In this document: piece by piece, positions 8,960-18,379 of the stretch
Position numbering within the stretch: the stretch's first letter is position 1
Layout: each line of letters starts with the position of its first letter
Assembly: GCF_900177345.1 (NCBI RefSeq)
Contig: NZ_FWZT01000020.1
Span: 62,001 to 126,000 of the forward strand
Direction of reading: 5' to 3'
Origin: Pseudobacteriovorax antillogorgiicola
GTDB lineage: Bacteria; Bdellovibrionota_B; Oligoflexia; Oligoflexales; Oligoflexaceae
Length of the DNA stretch: 64,000 nucleotides
Notes under the pieces: generated by a model
What the model was told of the DNA's origin: nothing
The model's database searches: none
What the model saw: only the letters and a program-made list of their open reading frames with translations
Translations under genes and position numbers: made by a program

Positions 8960-10301
8960 GTCAGAGGTTGTGACGATTGCCGGTGCTGGTCTAGCAGGTG
9001 CTTACCTTGCGACCCTTCTTGCCGAGGCCGGTGTGACCGTAAACCTCTACGAATCGCGACCAGATATGCGGCAGGAGAATGTTGGCGGAGGGCGGTCGAT
9101 CAACCTGGCAATCTCAAGGCGTGGCCTAGAGGCTTTGGCTGCTGTGGGTTTAAGTCAGCAGGTGGAGGCCCTATTAATTCCCATGAAGGGTCGGCAAATT
9201 CACCAGGAGAGTGGTGGAGAAACCTTTCAAACTTATGGGGCTCAGGCTGGGGAGGGGATCTATTCCGTATCTCGAAGCGGCCTGAATCGCTTGTTGCTCG
9301 ACCGAGCGGAAGCCACGGGTAGGGTGCGGTTTCATTTCGATTCGGGCGTTGAATCGGTAGATCTCGACCAGAAGATGCTGAGGCTTAACAACGGCTCGCA
9401 AGTTCCCTACCAACGCTTGGTGGGTACCGATGGCTCAGGATCCATGGTGCGCAAAAGCTTGCTTGAAAAAACCGGGCGCTTCCAAGCTGAGATGTTGGAT
9501 TATGGCTATAAAGAACTGACAGTTCCGCCGATGCAGGGGAACTTTGCCCTTGAGCCACATGCCTTGCATATCTGGCCAAGACACCGCTTTATGCTGATCG
9601 CCCTACCGAATCCAGATAAAACGTTTACAGGCACTCTATTCTTACCCCACACAGGAAACCCAGGGTTTTCGTCTCTGGACACCTCCGATGCCCTACAAAG
9701 CTTTTTTGAGCAGAACTTTGCTGATGCCCTGCCCATGATCCCAGAGCTGGGTCAAGAGTTTTTTAGTAATCCCACCGGAGTCTTGGGCACCATCCGTTTG
9801 GATACCTGGCATTGGCAGGACCATCTAGTGTTGATGGGCGATGCAGCCCATGGCATCGTACCCTTCTACGGTCAAGGAATGAATTGTGCGTTGGAGTCCT
9901 GTCGTCAGTTCTTCGAAAACCTCAAAAACCATGGCTTCCAGTGGCAGAACGCGCTTCCAGATTTTGTCCAAAACCGGAAACCTCAAGCTGATGCGATTGC
10001 TCAGCTAGCACTGAAAAATTTCTGGGAGATGCAGGATCATGTTGCCGATGAGAAATTTCTTTTGGAAAAAGCCGTTCTCAATAGCTTAGAAGGCCTTATC
10101 CCAGGATTTCGCACGGAATACAGCTTGGTGACGTTTACTGAGGTTCCATACGATGATGCCTTAGAGCAAGGCCAAGAGCAAAAAACCCTCGTGAAGCAAA
10201 TTGTGGGTAATGCTCAAAGCCTGGGAGAAATTGACTGGCAAAATGCTGAAACTCTTGCTAGGAATTATCTAAACCAACATCAATTGAGGAGTGCCTTATG
10301 A
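8946..10301 (+). CDS. kmo: Kynurenine 3-monooxygenase
   Basis: This is a 451-residue FAD-dependent aromatic hydroxylase. It has an N-terminal Rossmann motif ([10 protein letters not shown]), [14 protein letters not shown] typical of kynurenine monooxygenases, and the FAD-contacting [17 protein letters not shown] near residue 300. The start at ATG 8946 has AAGGAG six bases upstream; a GTG six bases earlier lies too close to the SD. Together with kynureninase the enzyme makes 3-hydroxyanthranilate. No tryptophan 2,3-dioxygenase or kynurenine formamidase gene is in the window, so the operon begins at kynurenine. The stop overlaps the next start as ATGA. Confidence 0.94.
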   Translation: MSLAKSEVVTIAGAGLAGAYLATLLAEAGVTVNLYESRPDMRQENVGGGRSINLAISRRGLEALAAVGLSQQVEALLIPMKGRQIHQESGGETFQTYGAQAGEGIYSVSRSGLNRLLLDRAEATGRVRFHFDSGVESVDLDQKMLRLNNGSQVPYQRLVGTDGSGSMVRKSLLEKTGRFQAEMLDYGYKELTVPPMQGNFALEPHALHIWPRHRFMLIALPNPDKTFTGTLFLPHTGNPGFSSLDTSDALQSFFEQNFADALPMIPELGQEFFSNPTGVLGTIRLDTWHWQDHLVLMGDAAHGIVPFYGQGMNCALESCRQFFENLKNHGFQWQNALPDFVQNRKPQADAIAQLALKNFWEMQDHVADEKFLLEKAVLNSLEGLIPGFRTEYSLVTFTEVPYDDALEQGQEQKTLVKQIVGNAQSLGEIDWQNAETLARNYLNQHQLRSAL

Positions 10302-10954
10302 TCAGGACTGTGTTTGCCTTTGTTTTTTGTTCATTCTTGCTGTCCTGTGATAGAAGCAGCGATAGCCCGACGTTCCAGCAAAGGCAGCAGCCGAACTTCC
10401 TTGATGTTGAAAAACTAACAGTAACTGAAAAAGTCTATTTCGACATAAGTATCGATGATGAACCTGCAGGACGCGTGGTGATTGGCCTATTTGGCAACAA
10501 CGTGCCAGCCACAGCGCGGAATTTTCGGATTCTTAGCACCGGCGAGCAAGGACTTGGCCTAGCTGATAAACCTCTGGACTACACTGGCAGCAGTTTCCAT
10601 CGAATCGTGCCAGGCTTCGTAGTACAGGGAGGGGACATTATCAAAGGTGATGGTACGGGAGGTGAAAGCATTTACGGAGCCACCTTTCCCGACGAAAGTT
10701 TCGCGATCCCTCACGATCGTGCAGGTCTTGTAAGTATGGCAAACCGGGGGCCAGACACCAATAGCTCTCAGTTTTTCATCACCTTAGCGCCCGCTCCTTG
10801 GTTGAATGGCCGCCATGTGGTGTTTGGCAAGGTGTTAGAAGGGGATGCGGTGATCGATCAAATGACCCAGCAAGCAGCAGATGGCTTGGATGGAGCTACT
10901 AAAGTTCCAGTGGTTATCACAGAAGCTGGCATGTTCGAAGATGGTGAGTCGTGA
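10298..10954 (+). CDS. Cyclophilin-type peptidyl-prolyl isomerase lipoprotein
   Basis: The 218-residue protein has a lipoprotein signal (FLLSC, Cys17), a short linker and a complete cyclophilin domain. The active-site segment [14 protein letters not shown] and the motif SSQFFIT are both present. Such enzymes catalyse cis-trans isomerisation of prolyl bonds, here in the periplasm or at a membrane face. The start codon overlaps the kmo stop (ATGA) and a GAGGAG sits upstream, so it should be translationally coupled to the catabolic operon. That link to a cytoplasmic pathway has no obvious explanation. It may simply ride on the operon's expression. Confidence 0.92.
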   Translation: MIRTVFAFVFCSFLLSCDRSSDSPTFQQRQQPNFLDVEKLTVTEKVYFDISIDDEPAGRVVIGLFGNNVPATARNFRILSTGEQGLGLADKPLDYTGSSFHRIVPGFVVQGGDIIKGDGTGGESIYGATFPDESFAIPHDRAGLVSMANRGPDTNSSQFFITLAPAPWLNGRHVVFGKVLEGDAVIDQMTQQAADGLDGATKVPVVITEAGMFEDGES

Positions 10955-10975
10955 GGCAGATGCCCCACACTTTAT

Positions 10976-12298
10976 TTACTCTTTGACAAAGCAGCGATAC
11001 AAGGCGTTCAAGGCTGTTTCATAGAACTCGGGGGCAACCCCGACGATAATATTTAATTCGCTGGCTCCTTGGTTGATAAGGCTGACATTGACCCCAGCAT
11101 CCCTGAGAGCTTCGAAGACTTTTGCAGCGATTCCAATGGTTTTCGCCATCTCTTCTCCCACAACCGCAATCAAAGCTATTTGGGGCACAAGTTCGAGCCG
11201 GTCCGGTCGCAAAGTACGTTTGATCTCTTCCATAACCAGGTCGGTCTTGCCTTCCAATTGAGAGCTTTCAAGAATGACGCTCATGCTATCGATTGCGGAG
11301 GGGCAGTGCTCGAAACTAATCCCAAGCCGCTCAAGAATTCCAAACAGTCGGAATGCGAAGCCTATCTCTTTGTTCATGAGGTTCTTTTCAATATTGATCA
11401 TGACAAAGTTCTTCTTGCCAGCGATACCCGCGATTTCCGTATTCTTTTCGATCTCAGGGCTAAGCTTACTGACAATACGTGTGCCGTGGTGCTCAGGCTT
11501 GTTGGTGTTGAGGATGGCAATGGGAATCCCCACCTCACGCACCGGGGCGATTGCCTCGTCGTGAAGGACGCTTGCACCCATGTATGACAGCTCCCGAATC
11601 TCGGCGTATGTGGCTTCTTCCATGGGTTTGGCGTCAGCGATAATCCGGGGGTCAGCCATCAATAGACCGGAAACATCCGTCCAGTTTTCGTAGATCAGGG
11701 CATTAATCGCCCTTGCGACAATGGCTCCCGAAATGTCTGAGCCACCGCGGGAAAACGTTTTTATCTGACCAGCGTTATCACAACCGTAGAATCCGGGGAT
11801 CACGTAGCGTTTGCTCTCGTTTTGAAGTCTTGCCCGCAGCTTTTCATAAGACTCTGGGTTGACCGTTCCATTAGGATTAAGAAATATCACCTCATGAGGA
11901 TCTACAAACTCAGCATCTAAGAACGCAGCCATCAGCAGGCCATTGAGATACTCACCCCGAGAGGCAATATAGTCTCGACTGACCCCTTCTAGAATCTTTC
12001 CTTTTAGTTGCTCCAGGTGATCTGCCATTTGGCCGTTGACCCCCAGATCCGCCTCAATTCCCAGATAGCGGTCGCGGACGAGATTGAACGCCTCGCTAAA
12101 ATCTGTACCCACCGAGGCACTTTGCTGGCAAAGATAGAGAAGGTCTGTAAGCTTGGCGTCGTCAGGGCTTCGCTTGCCAGGGGCTGACGGGACGATAATA
12201 GTTCGACGTTTATCAGCAGCGAGTATTGCTTGTACTTTCTTGAATTGCTTGGCGTCGGCTAGGCTGCTGCCTCCAAACTTACAAACGATGCGGCTCAT
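10976..12298 (-). CDS. lysC: Aspartate kinase, monofunctional
   Basis: The 440-residue protein phosphorylates L-aspartate at the start of Lys/Thr/Met and diaminopimelate synthesis. The N-terminal kinase signature KFGGSSLAD, the SAPGKR loop and FSRGGSDISG near residue 182 are present. Two C-terminal ACT-like regions follow (from about residue 310), which bind amino-acid effectors. SAPGKR and the length resemble the clostridial-type subgroup. It is transcribed towards the kynurenine operon, with only 21 bases between the two stop codons and no clear terminator. Confidence 0.92.
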   Translation of the reverse strand: MSRIVCKFGGSSLADAKQFKKVQAILAADKRRTIIVPSAPGKRSPDDAKLTDLLYLCQQSASVGTDFSEAFNLVRDRYLGIEADLGVNGQMADHLEQLKGKILEGVSRDYIASRGEYLNGLLMAAFLDAEFVDPHEVIFLNPNGTVNPESYEKLRARLQNESKRYVIPGFYGCDNAGQIKTFSRGGSDISGAIVARAINALIYENWTDVSGLLMADPRIIADAKPMEEATYAEIRELSYMGASVLHDEAIAPVREVGIPIAILNTNKPEHHGTRIVSKLSPEIEKNTEIAGIAGKKNFVMINIEKNLMNKEIGFAFRLFGILERLGISFEHCPSAIDSMSVILESSQLEGKTDLVMEEIKRTLRPDRLELVPQIALIAVVGEEMAKTIGIAAKVFEALRDAGVNVSLINQGASELNIIVGVAPEFYETALNALYRCFVKE

Positions 12299-12511
12299 GA
12301 GATTTCCTCTTCAGGTGGGTCAAATACTTGCTAAGGTGTTAGCACAGCAGAATCTGTCCGCAAATAACTTATTCTGGGGTTTGGTTTTCTTGGGCAAAAT
12401 CGCAATGATTTCGAGTGAAAGTTGACTTAGTAGAGTCTGCTTAGGTACCATGTGAAATAAATATAGTGTTGCGTATACTGCTAATAACAAAAGCGACGAT
12501 AGGAGATTCTT

Positions 12512-12778
12512 ATGATCCGTGCCACTTGCTTTCTAACGTTTAGTCTTCTGGCTTTGAGCTGTGGTTCCAATGACGATGACAGTGATACTGTGAGCACGGG
12601 CAACTCTCAGGATCTACAAGCCTGTATAGGGCTTCCTGAGCCTGCTGTTCTGAGAATTCCTGCCGCTGAGTGCCCTACAGACTATAACTACGTAGGCACT
12701 AGCCCCAGTGGCCCACTGGGTAAGAACCTAACAGTTTGTCTCTACAAGAACGCTCCCGACGAGTGCTTAGAGATCTGA
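12512..12778 (+). CDS. Small Cys-containing lipoprotein of unknown function
   Basis: The 88-residue protein has a short lipoprotein signal ending in LALSC (Cys17) and a Ser/Asp-rich tether. A compact domain of about 55 residues follows with four Cys (CIGLP, AECP, VCLY, ECLE) that probably pair as disulfides. AGGAG precedes the ATG. I recognise no family. It stands alone with a GC-rich hairpin just after its stop. Confidence 0.65.
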   Translation: MIRATCFLTFSLLALSCGSNDDDSDTVSTGNSQDLQACIGLPEPAVLRIPAAECPTDYNYVGTSPSGPLGKNLTVCLYKNAPDECLEI

Positions 12779-12785
12779 CTTAGAA

Positions 12786-12800
12786 GGGGCCAAAGGCCCC
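12786..12800 (+). terminator. GC-rich hairpin after the small lipoprotein gene
   Basis: GGGGCC-AAA-GGCCCC forms a 6-bp perfect stem eight bases after the stop codon. No T-run follows, so its efficiency as a terminator is uncertain. Confidence 0.4.
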
Positions 12801-12837
12801 AGGCTTTGATCCAATAGATTGGGTACCATCAGAGGCC

Positions 12838-13977
12838 CTAAAAGCTCTCATCCAAAGAGGCAAACATCTCAAATTTGATTTGCTGCTCCCCGATACCTTT
12901 TTCTCTGAGCTTTAGAACCTGAGCTTTTATAAATGGCACTGGGCCGCAGATATAAAAATCAGCTTCATCAAACTTCTTGTTCCAGACTGTGTCCAAGTTC
13001 AAGTAGCCAGTATGAGCTTCACCATGATCCGTGGCATCTTCTAAAAATAGCTCCACAGAACCGCTTAGTTGACTATCAAAGAGAAGGGGGACAGAACTTT
13101 GGTCTCGATCACAATGGATTAATGTGTAATCGTCGGTTTCAAGGCTGAGTGCCATGGAGAGAAGGGGAGTGATGCCAATCCCCGCACTTAAAAATACTTT
13201 GTGAGCCTGGTCTTGGGATAGGCAAAAACTGCCACATGGCTGGCTGCATTCCACCATATCGCCTTCCTGCCAACTATGAACAGCATGAGACCCTTGGCCC
13301 CTGTGCTTACCTTTCACTTCCTTCTTTACGCTAATTCTAAGAAATTCAGGATGCCAGGGATGGCTTAAACTATACTGACGAATCAGGCCCATATTCCCAT
13401 CACTTGCTGAGAGCTTTAAGCTGATATATTGACCCGGGATGAATTGCGGTACCTTGCCGTTGGCTGGACTCAGGTAAATTGATCGTACTAGGGGGCTTTC
13501 TTCAACAATTTTTAATATCTTGAAGCTTGTAAAGTCCTGTTCTGAGTCGGATCTGCGACGAATTTTAGCTTCTACCTCGATGAATATCTCAGCAAGTTCT
13601 TGATAAGCGACTTGCCAAGCTCTGACGATCGAATCAGCAGGCTTTAGATTCAGGATTGTGCAGATACTCTCTAAAAGCTGGCTGCCAACCACGGAATACT
13701 GCTCTGGCTTGACGCCCACGCTCACATGCTTCTCCGCTATCAAGCGGATGTGAGCTAATAGCTTGTCAGGGTTTCTTATGTTCTTTGCATAGGCCAATAT
13801 GGAAGACGCCAGAGCCCTGGGCTGATTCCCTGTTCGTTGATGGCTCATATTGAATACTGATTTGAGTGCCGGATGTTTCTCGAAGAGGCTCTGATAGAAA
13901 TGATTGGTGATGTCTAGGCCATACCGCTCTAGAAATGGAATCGATCGTTCGATGTCGGTGATTTGCTCTGGGGTCAT
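12838..13977 (-). CDS. hmp: Flavohemoprotein, nitric oxide dioxygenase
   Basis: The 379-residue cytoplasmic enzyme converts NO to nitrate with O2 and NAD(P)H. The globin domain (1-140) has the B10 Tyr in HFYQSLF and the proximal His in EKHVSVGVKPEQY. The reductase part has the FAD motif RQYSLSH and the NAD-binding AGIGITPLLSM, ending in a short acidic tail. All three Hmp modules are intact and of normal length. It is divergent from an nsrR-type gene, with two NsrR-like operators between them, so NO-responsive derepression is expected. Confidence 0.94.
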   Translation of the reverse strand: MTPEQITDIERSIPFLERYGLDITNHFYQSLFEKHPALKSVFNMSHQRTGNQPRALASSILAYAKNIRNPDKLLAHIRLIAEKHVSVGVKPEQYSVVGSQLLESICTILNLKPADSIVRAWQVAYQELAEIFIEVEAKIRRRSDSEQDFTSFKILKIVEESPLVRSIYLSPANGKVPQFIPGQYISLKLSASDGNMGLIRQYSLSHPWHPEFLRISVKKEVKGKHRGQGSHAVHSWQEGDMVECSQPCGSFCLSQDQAHKVFLSAGIGITPLLSMALSLETDDYTLIHCDRDQSSVPLLFDSQLSGSVELFLEDATDHGEAHTGYLNLDTVWNKKFDEADFYICGPVPFIKAQVLKLREKGIGEQQIKFEMFASLDESF

Positions 13978-13988
13978 GATATGTTCCT

Positions 13989-14013
13989 AAAGATGTATAT
14001 GATATGTATCTTT
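13989..14013. promoter_or_regulatory. NsrR-like operator 1 (hmp-proximal)
   Basis: The imperfect palindrome AAAGATGTATAT-G-ATATGTATCTTT matches in 10 of 12 arm positions. The half-site AAGATGTAT agrees with the NsrR half-site AAGATGYAT. It lies 12 bases upstream of the hmp start, where bound repressor would block transcription or initiation. Confidence 0.7.
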
Positions 14014-14016
14014 ACA

Positions 14017-14039
14017 AAGATGTATATAAAATACATTTT
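14017..14039. promoter_or_regulatory. NsrR-like operator 2
   Basis: AAGATGTAT-ATAAA-ATACATTTT is an inverted repeat with 9-base arms that differ at one position. It is closer to the NsrR consensus than site 1. The two centres are about 27 bases apart, close to the same helical face. Confidence 0.75.
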
Positions 14040-14145
14040 ATAAGATGTCCAGATGAGTACCTAATTTTCTTTGCAGCTTGAGATCGTTTGTTCCGAAGTA
14101 GCCACTATGCTAATAATCAAGCGCTACTGTTTGTGAGGTTCGAAT

Positions 14146-14571
14146 ATGCAACTGACGAAATATTCCGACTACTCCTTGAGGGTACTGATATATGTCGCTT
14201 TGAGGCGGACGGGTGAATTAAGTCAAATAGACATGATTTGTGAGGCCTACAATATTTCAAAGAATCATCTTGTGAAGGTCGTCCACGGTCTCGGTCAACT
14301 TGGATATCTAGAGACTGTCAGAGGAAAGAATGGTGGGGTTCGGCTAGCTCTAGATCCATCCGACATTCGGATTGGTGATTTAATCCGGCAAACAGAGGCC
14401 ACACTTTCATCCTTTGATTGTGAACATCCGCCATGCGCTATCGTCCGTGTCTGTCGCCTGAGAGGTGTTTTCGCGGAAGCTATGAAGGCTTATCTTGACG
14501 TGTTGGATAAGTATACCCTAGCGGATATGGTGCGGAGGCCTGGTTCTTTGCGAGACATACTCATCTCCTAA
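14146..14571 (+). CDS. nsrR: Rrf2-family NO-sensing repressor NsrR
   Basis: The 141-residue protein has an N-terminal winged helix-turn-helix (MQLTKYSDYSLRVLIYVA and SKNHLVKVVHGLGQLGYL) typical of Rrf2 regulators. Three cysteines, C92, C97 and C103, keep the C-x4-C-x5-C spacing that binds the NO-sensitive iron-sulfur cluster in NsrR. RGKNGG precedes the wing. Divergence from hmp and the paired operators fit direct control of hmp and probably of itself. A perfect-stem terminator follows immediately. Confidence 0.92.
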   Translation: MQLTKYSDYSLRVLIYVALRRTGELSQIDMICEAYNISKNHLVKVVHGLGQLGYLETVRGKNGGVRLALDPSDIRIGDLIRQTEATLSSFDCEHPPCAIVRVCRLRGVFAEAMKAYLDVLDKYTLADMVRRPGSLRDILIS

Positions 14572-14611
14572 AAGCCGATGTCAAGGTTTGCATGGCCCAA
14601 ACATCGGCTTT
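14571..14611. terminator. Bidirectional terminator after nsrR
   Basis: AAAGCCGATGT and ACATCGGCTTT form a perfect 11-bp stem around a 19-nt loop, starting at the last base of the nsrR stop codon. A/T-rich stem ends suit termination from both sides. The converging glycerol-transporter operon ends 19 bases away. Confidence 0.75.
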
Positions 14612-14629
14612 GACCTATGATTGCCGTGG

Positions 14630-14902
14630 CTAGGCCCATCTAAAGATAGGATAGATGGCTAGCAAGCTTATTAGAGTCCCCCAACTGGGGTCTCTAAAGG
14701 CTAGGATCGCGAAGATATGAAAAAATGCAGCTGAAAGCAGCGCAATGAAAAACCTATCGCCTCTCGTTGTGGGAAACGGTAAAACTCCTTGTCGTATAAC
14801 TGTTGGTTCTTTGAATTGCCACAGGCACATGGCACCTATGCCGAGGGCGATCGAAAGAAAAAATAATGCTGTAGGTGTGGTCCAAGCCATCCAGTTAAGC
14901 AT
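14630..14902 (-). CDS. DUF2160-like small membrane protein (GlpU-like)
   Basis: This 90-residue, strongly hydrophobic protein has about three membrane segments (residues 10-28, 49-67, 73-88) and a conserved-looking central LPFPTTRGDRFF. Its size, topology and place at the end of a glycerol ABC operon match the small membrane protein GlpU (DUF2160) of the rhizobial glpSTPQUV system. The function of that protein is not known. It starts 12 bases after the glpQ-like stop. Confidence 0.75.
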   Translation of the reverse strand: MLNWMAWTTPTALFFLSIALGIGAMCLWQFKEPTVIRQGVLPFPTTRGDRFFIALLSAAFFHIFAILAFRDPSWGTLISLLAIYPIFRWA

Positions 14903-14914
14903 CTGTCACCTCCT

Positions 14915-15733
14915 TTAAACACGACCCAGAGCAAATCCTTTGGCAATATGGTTTCTCACAAACCATATCACGATCACTCCAGGCACTATGGTTAAACACC
15001 CTGCTGCTGCTAGAAGCCCCCAATCCATCCCCGCGGCACCCTTGGTGCGAGTCATCATCGCGACAATGGGCTTGGCGTCCACTGATGTCAGAGTTCGGGC
15101 GAGCAGTAGCTCAACCCAGCTAAACATGAAGCAGAAAAATGCAGCGACTCCTATTCCAGAACGTATTTGCGGAATAAGCACCCGGATAAAGAACTGATCG
15201 AATCGATAGCCATCAAGTTTTGCCATCTCATCGATTTTAGGTGAGACCCCAGAGATAAACCCTTCGAGAATCCAAACGCAAATCGGGATATTGAACAGCG
15301 TGTGAGCGAGAGCCACAGCCCAAATACTATCGAACATTCCCAAGGTAGAATACAGTTGGAAAAATGGCAGGAGGAACACCGCAGGAGGGGCCATCCGATT
15401 CGTTAACAACCAAAAAAATAGGTGCCTATCCCCTAAAAACCGATAGCGCGCAAATCCATAAGCAGCTGGCAGAGAAAGCGTTAAGGAAATGATGGTATTG
15501 AGGACAACATATTGGAGACCATTGATATAACCTTGGTACCAGCTCGGGTCGCTGAGAATAATGCGATAATTCTCTAGCGACCAAACTTCTGGGATGAGAG
15601 TCAGGCCTCCCAATATCTCTTCATTTGTTTTAAACGACATGACTAGTAGCCAGTAGATCGGGATCAATACAAAAAGAAAGTAGCCGATCAGTATGCCGAT
15701 ACGTTTAACCTTCAATGAGAGTATTCCTGCCAC
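14915..15733 (-). CDS. glpQ: ABC transporter permease, GlpQ-like (glycerol type)
   Basis: The 272-residue inner-membrane protein has six membrane segments. Its cytoplasmic EAA-type loop (EMAKLDGYRFDQFFIRVLIPQIRSG) docks to the ATPase. It belongs to the MalG-like binding-protein-dependent permease family. The start overlaps the binding-protein gene by 22 bases. The gene set (two ATPases, two permeases, a DUF2160 protein and a large binding protein) points to the glycerol transporter rather than a sugar transporter. Confidence 0.85.
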   Translation of the reverse strand: MAGILSLKVKRIGILIGYFLFVLIPIYWLLVMSFKTNEEILGGLTLIPEVWSLENYRIILSDPSWYQGYINGLQYVVLNTIISLTLSLPAAYGFARYRFLGDRHLFFWLLTNRMAPPAVFLLPFFQLYSTLGMFDSIWAVALAHTLFNIPICVWILEGFISGVSPKIDEMAKLDGYRFDQFFIRVLIPQIRSGIGVAAFFCFMFSWVELLLARTLTSVDAKPIVAMMTRTKGAAGMDWGLLAAAGCLTIVPGVIVIWFVRNHIAKGFALGRV

Positions 15734-17430
15734 TGCTTAAGAAGTTGATCATAAGGTATCGTTTGGCCCTTGGGTTTTTCATTTGCTAGCTTTGGTTTAG
15801 GAGATCCGGGCTGCTTGAGCCAATACTCACTACCCTTAGGGTTCTTCGCTAATTTCGGTTCACAGCGCTTCATACCCGCACGCTGTAGCCTTTTCAGAAC
15901 GGAATCCATTTGGGTTCCCAATTGATCCATGGCTTGTTGGGGAGATTTCTCGCCGCTGATGGCAAGGGAAATATTCTGCCACCAGAGTTGGGAAAGTCTA
16001 GGATAGTCAGGTACATTGTTGCCAGTTGGTGTCCACGATGTTCGAGCAGGACTCCGATAGAATTCCACAAGGCCTCCGAGTTTGGGGGCAAGCTTTGTTA
16101 CGATAGGTGAATTGATGTCCGACTCGCGAATGGGAGTCAAGCCGTGAATGAACTTTGTAAGAGATACACTTTTAGAAACGGTGAACTGGGCATAGAGCCA
16201 GGCCGCCTGACGCCGCTTTAGAGGGGTATGCTTGAGCATCGTCCAAGAACCAGCATCTTGATAGCCTAATTTCATACCGTCTTCCCAGTAGGGGCCATGA
16301 GGGGAAGGTGCCATTCGCCATTTGGGAGTCCCATCCTCATTGACGACATCCAGGCCCTTCTTTAGGCTGCTTGCGGTGAACGCTGTGTACCAAAAAATCT
16401 GCTGTGCAATCTGGCCTTGGGCCGGTACCGGACCCGCTTCTGAAAAAGTCATCCCCATAGCTTCAGGGGGAGCGTATTGCTTCATCCAATCGATGTACTT
16501 GCTTAGTGCATAAACGGATGCCGGGGCGTTGACAGCACCGCCACGATCCATAGAAGCCCCTACAGGGTGGCAAGATTCAGAGCGAATTCCCCATTCGTCC
16601 ACGGGCAGTCCGTTAGGAAGTCCTTTACTTCCAGTTCCCGCCATTGACAGCCAGGCATCAGTAAAACGCCAGCCTAGCGATGGATCTTTCTTACCATAGT
16701 CCATGTGACCATAAACTTTCTTGCCATCAATCTCCTTGACGACGTTGGTAAAGAAGTCTGCGATATCTTCATAAGCAGACCAGTTGACTGGTACACCTAG
16801 ATCATATCCATATTTCTCCTTGAATTGTTTTTGGAGTTCGGGCTTTTGAAACCAGTCGTAACGAAACCAGTAGAGGTTGGCAAACTGCTGATCCGGGAGT
16901 TGATATAGCTTTCCATCAGGACCAGTTGTAAAACTCTTACCAATAAAGTCGTCAATATCTAGGGTAGGAAGAGTTACTGACTTTCCCTCTTTCTTCATAA
17001 AATCGCTGAGGGCAACGACATAGTCATTTCTGGAGTGAGTTCCAATAAGATCGCTGTCATTCACATACATGTCATAGATTGAACGACCGGTTTGAAACTC
17101 CGTTTGAAGCTTCTCAATGACATCACCTTCGCCGATCAGGTCATGCTCGACTTTGATACCGGTGATATCTTCGAACGCTTTCGTGAGGACCTTGGATTCA
17201 TACGTATGGGTGTCAATGGTTTCCGAAACAACTTTGATCGTCATCCCTTTATAAGGTTTAGATGCGTTGTGAAACCAAAGAAGCTCTTCTTTCTGCTCCT
17301 TGGGGCTCAGTACACTCTGATGAAACTCGCTGCTCAGCCATTTATCAATTTTTTTATCAATTGTTTCAGCTGATCCGAGAGTACTCCCCAGTAGTGCAAC
17401 TCCCAAGGTTGATATCCAACAGATCTTCAT
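15712..17430 (-). CDS. glpV: Extracellular solute-binding protein, GlpV-like (glycerol type)
   Basis: This 572-residue protein has a Sec signal peptide (about 1-22, cleavage after GSAE or nearby). A long family-1-type binding fold rich in Trp and Tyr follows. At over 550 residues it is larger than most sugar-binding proteins, as is usual for the glycerol-binding GlpV group. It would deliver substrate to the GlpP/GlpQ permease in the periplasm. No glycerol kinase or glycerol-3-phosphate dehydrogenase gene is in the window, so the substrate call rests on family and operon composition. Confidence 0.85.
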   Translation of the reverse strand: MKICWISTLGVALLGSTLGSAETIDKKIDKWLSSEFHQSVLSPKEQKEELLWFHNASKPYKGMTIKVVSETIDTHTYESKVLTKAFEDITGIKVEHDLIGEGDVIEKLQTEFQTGRSIYDMYVNDSDLIGTHSRNDYVVALSDFMKKEGKSVTLPTLDIDDFIGKSFTTGPDGKLYQLPDQQFANLYWFRYDWFQKPELQKQFKEKYGYDLGVPVNWSAYEDIADFFTNVVKEIDGKKVYGHMDYGKKDPSLGWRFTDAWLSMAGTGSKGLPNGLPVDEWGIRSESCHPVGASMDRGGAVNAPASVYALSKYIDWMKQYAPPEAMGMTFSEAGPVPAQGQIAQQIFWYTAFTASSLKKGLDVVNEDGTPKWRMAPSPHGPYWEDGMKLGYQDAGSWTMLKHTPLKRRQAAWLYAQFTVSKSVSLTKFIHGLTPIRESDINSPIVTKLAPKLGGLVEFYRSPARTSWTPTGNNVPDYPRLSQLWWQNISLAISGEKSPQQAMDQLGTQMDSVLKRLQRAGMKRCEPKLAKNPKGSEYWLKQPGSPKPKLANEKPKGQTIPYDQLLKQWQEYSH

Positions 17431-17484
17431 AGGCTCGTCCTTTCAATATTGAGGTTAAAGCTGGATCAAGTAGATCTTTCTATT

Positions 17485-18378
17485 CTAATGAGGATTAGCG
17501 TCTTTCTTATGCTCATCGGGTGAATTCATGATTAGGTTGTAGAAAATAAAACACACCAGTAGGATAATAAGGAAGTAGATTAATGAAAATGCACTCGCAA
17601 TTCCGAGATCAAATTGTCCCACCGCTAAGCGAGTAAGGTACTGGCTAAGGAAGGTTGTGGTGTTACCAGGACCTCCTCCCGTCAAAACAAAGGGCTCGGT
17701 GTAGATCATAAAGCTATCCATGAACCTTAGCATCAAGGCGATAACCAAGACATTCTTGAGCTTTGGTAGTTCTATAAACCGAAAAATATCCCAGTCCGTC
17801 GCGCGGTCTATATAGGCCGCTTGGTAATAGCTGTGAGGTATGCTTCGAAGGCCTGAATATACTAAAAGGATCACCAAAGGTAGCCAATGCCAAACCTCCA
17901 GTAGCATGAGTGTTAGCCAGGCATCAAAAGGGTTTGCTGCATAGTTGAAGTCGATGCCCAAGTGTTGGATTGTAGCTCCTAATAGACCAATATCGGATCG
18001 TGCGAGAATTTGCCAGATGGTTCCGACGACGTTATAAGGGATTAGCAGGGGCATTGCTAAAATGACTAAAGATATGGAGACTCCTGCACCTTTGGTAGGA
18101 AGGAACCTTGCGATAAAAATCCCTAGAGGGATCTCGATCATGAGTGAGACTAGAGAGAAGAGCAGCTGTCTTCCAAAGGCACCGTGAAGCTCTTCGCTGT
18201 GTATCACATCGATAAACCACTCCCATCCGACAAAGACTCTTTGTGAAGGTCCAAGAATATCCTGAACTGAATAATTCACCACAGTCATAAGAGGTATTAT
18301 CGTTGTAAAAGCAAGCATAAGGAATACCGGCGCGACCAGGAACCAGGCTTTCTGATTGCTTTGCTTCTCGCTTGACAT
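17485..18378 (-). CDS. glpP: ABC transporter permease, GlpP-like (glycerol type)
   Basis: The 297-residue MalF-type permease has a short cytoplasmic N terminus and six membrane helices. Its EAA-like loop (AAYIDRATDWDIFRFIELPKLKN) is near residue 205. It forms the heterodimeric channel with GlpQ. The start lies directly next to the stop of the upstream ATPase gene, and 54 bases separate it from the binding-protein gene. Confidence 0.85.
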   Translation of the reverse strand: MSSEKQSNQKAWFLVAPVFLMLAFTTIIPLMTVVNYSVQDILGPSQRVFVGWEWFIDVIHSEELHGAFGRQLLFSLVSLMIEIPLGIFIARFLPTKGAGVSISLVILAMPLLIPYNVVGTIWQILARSDIGLLGATIQHLGIDFNYAANPFDAWLTLMLLEVWHWLPLVILLVYSGLRSIPHSYYQAAYIDRATDWDIFRFIELPKLKNVLVIALMLRFMDSFMIYTEPFVLTGGGPGNTTTFLSQYLTRLAVGQFDLGIASAFSLIYFLIILLVCFIFYNLIMNSPDEHKKDANPH

Positions 18379-18379
18379 A

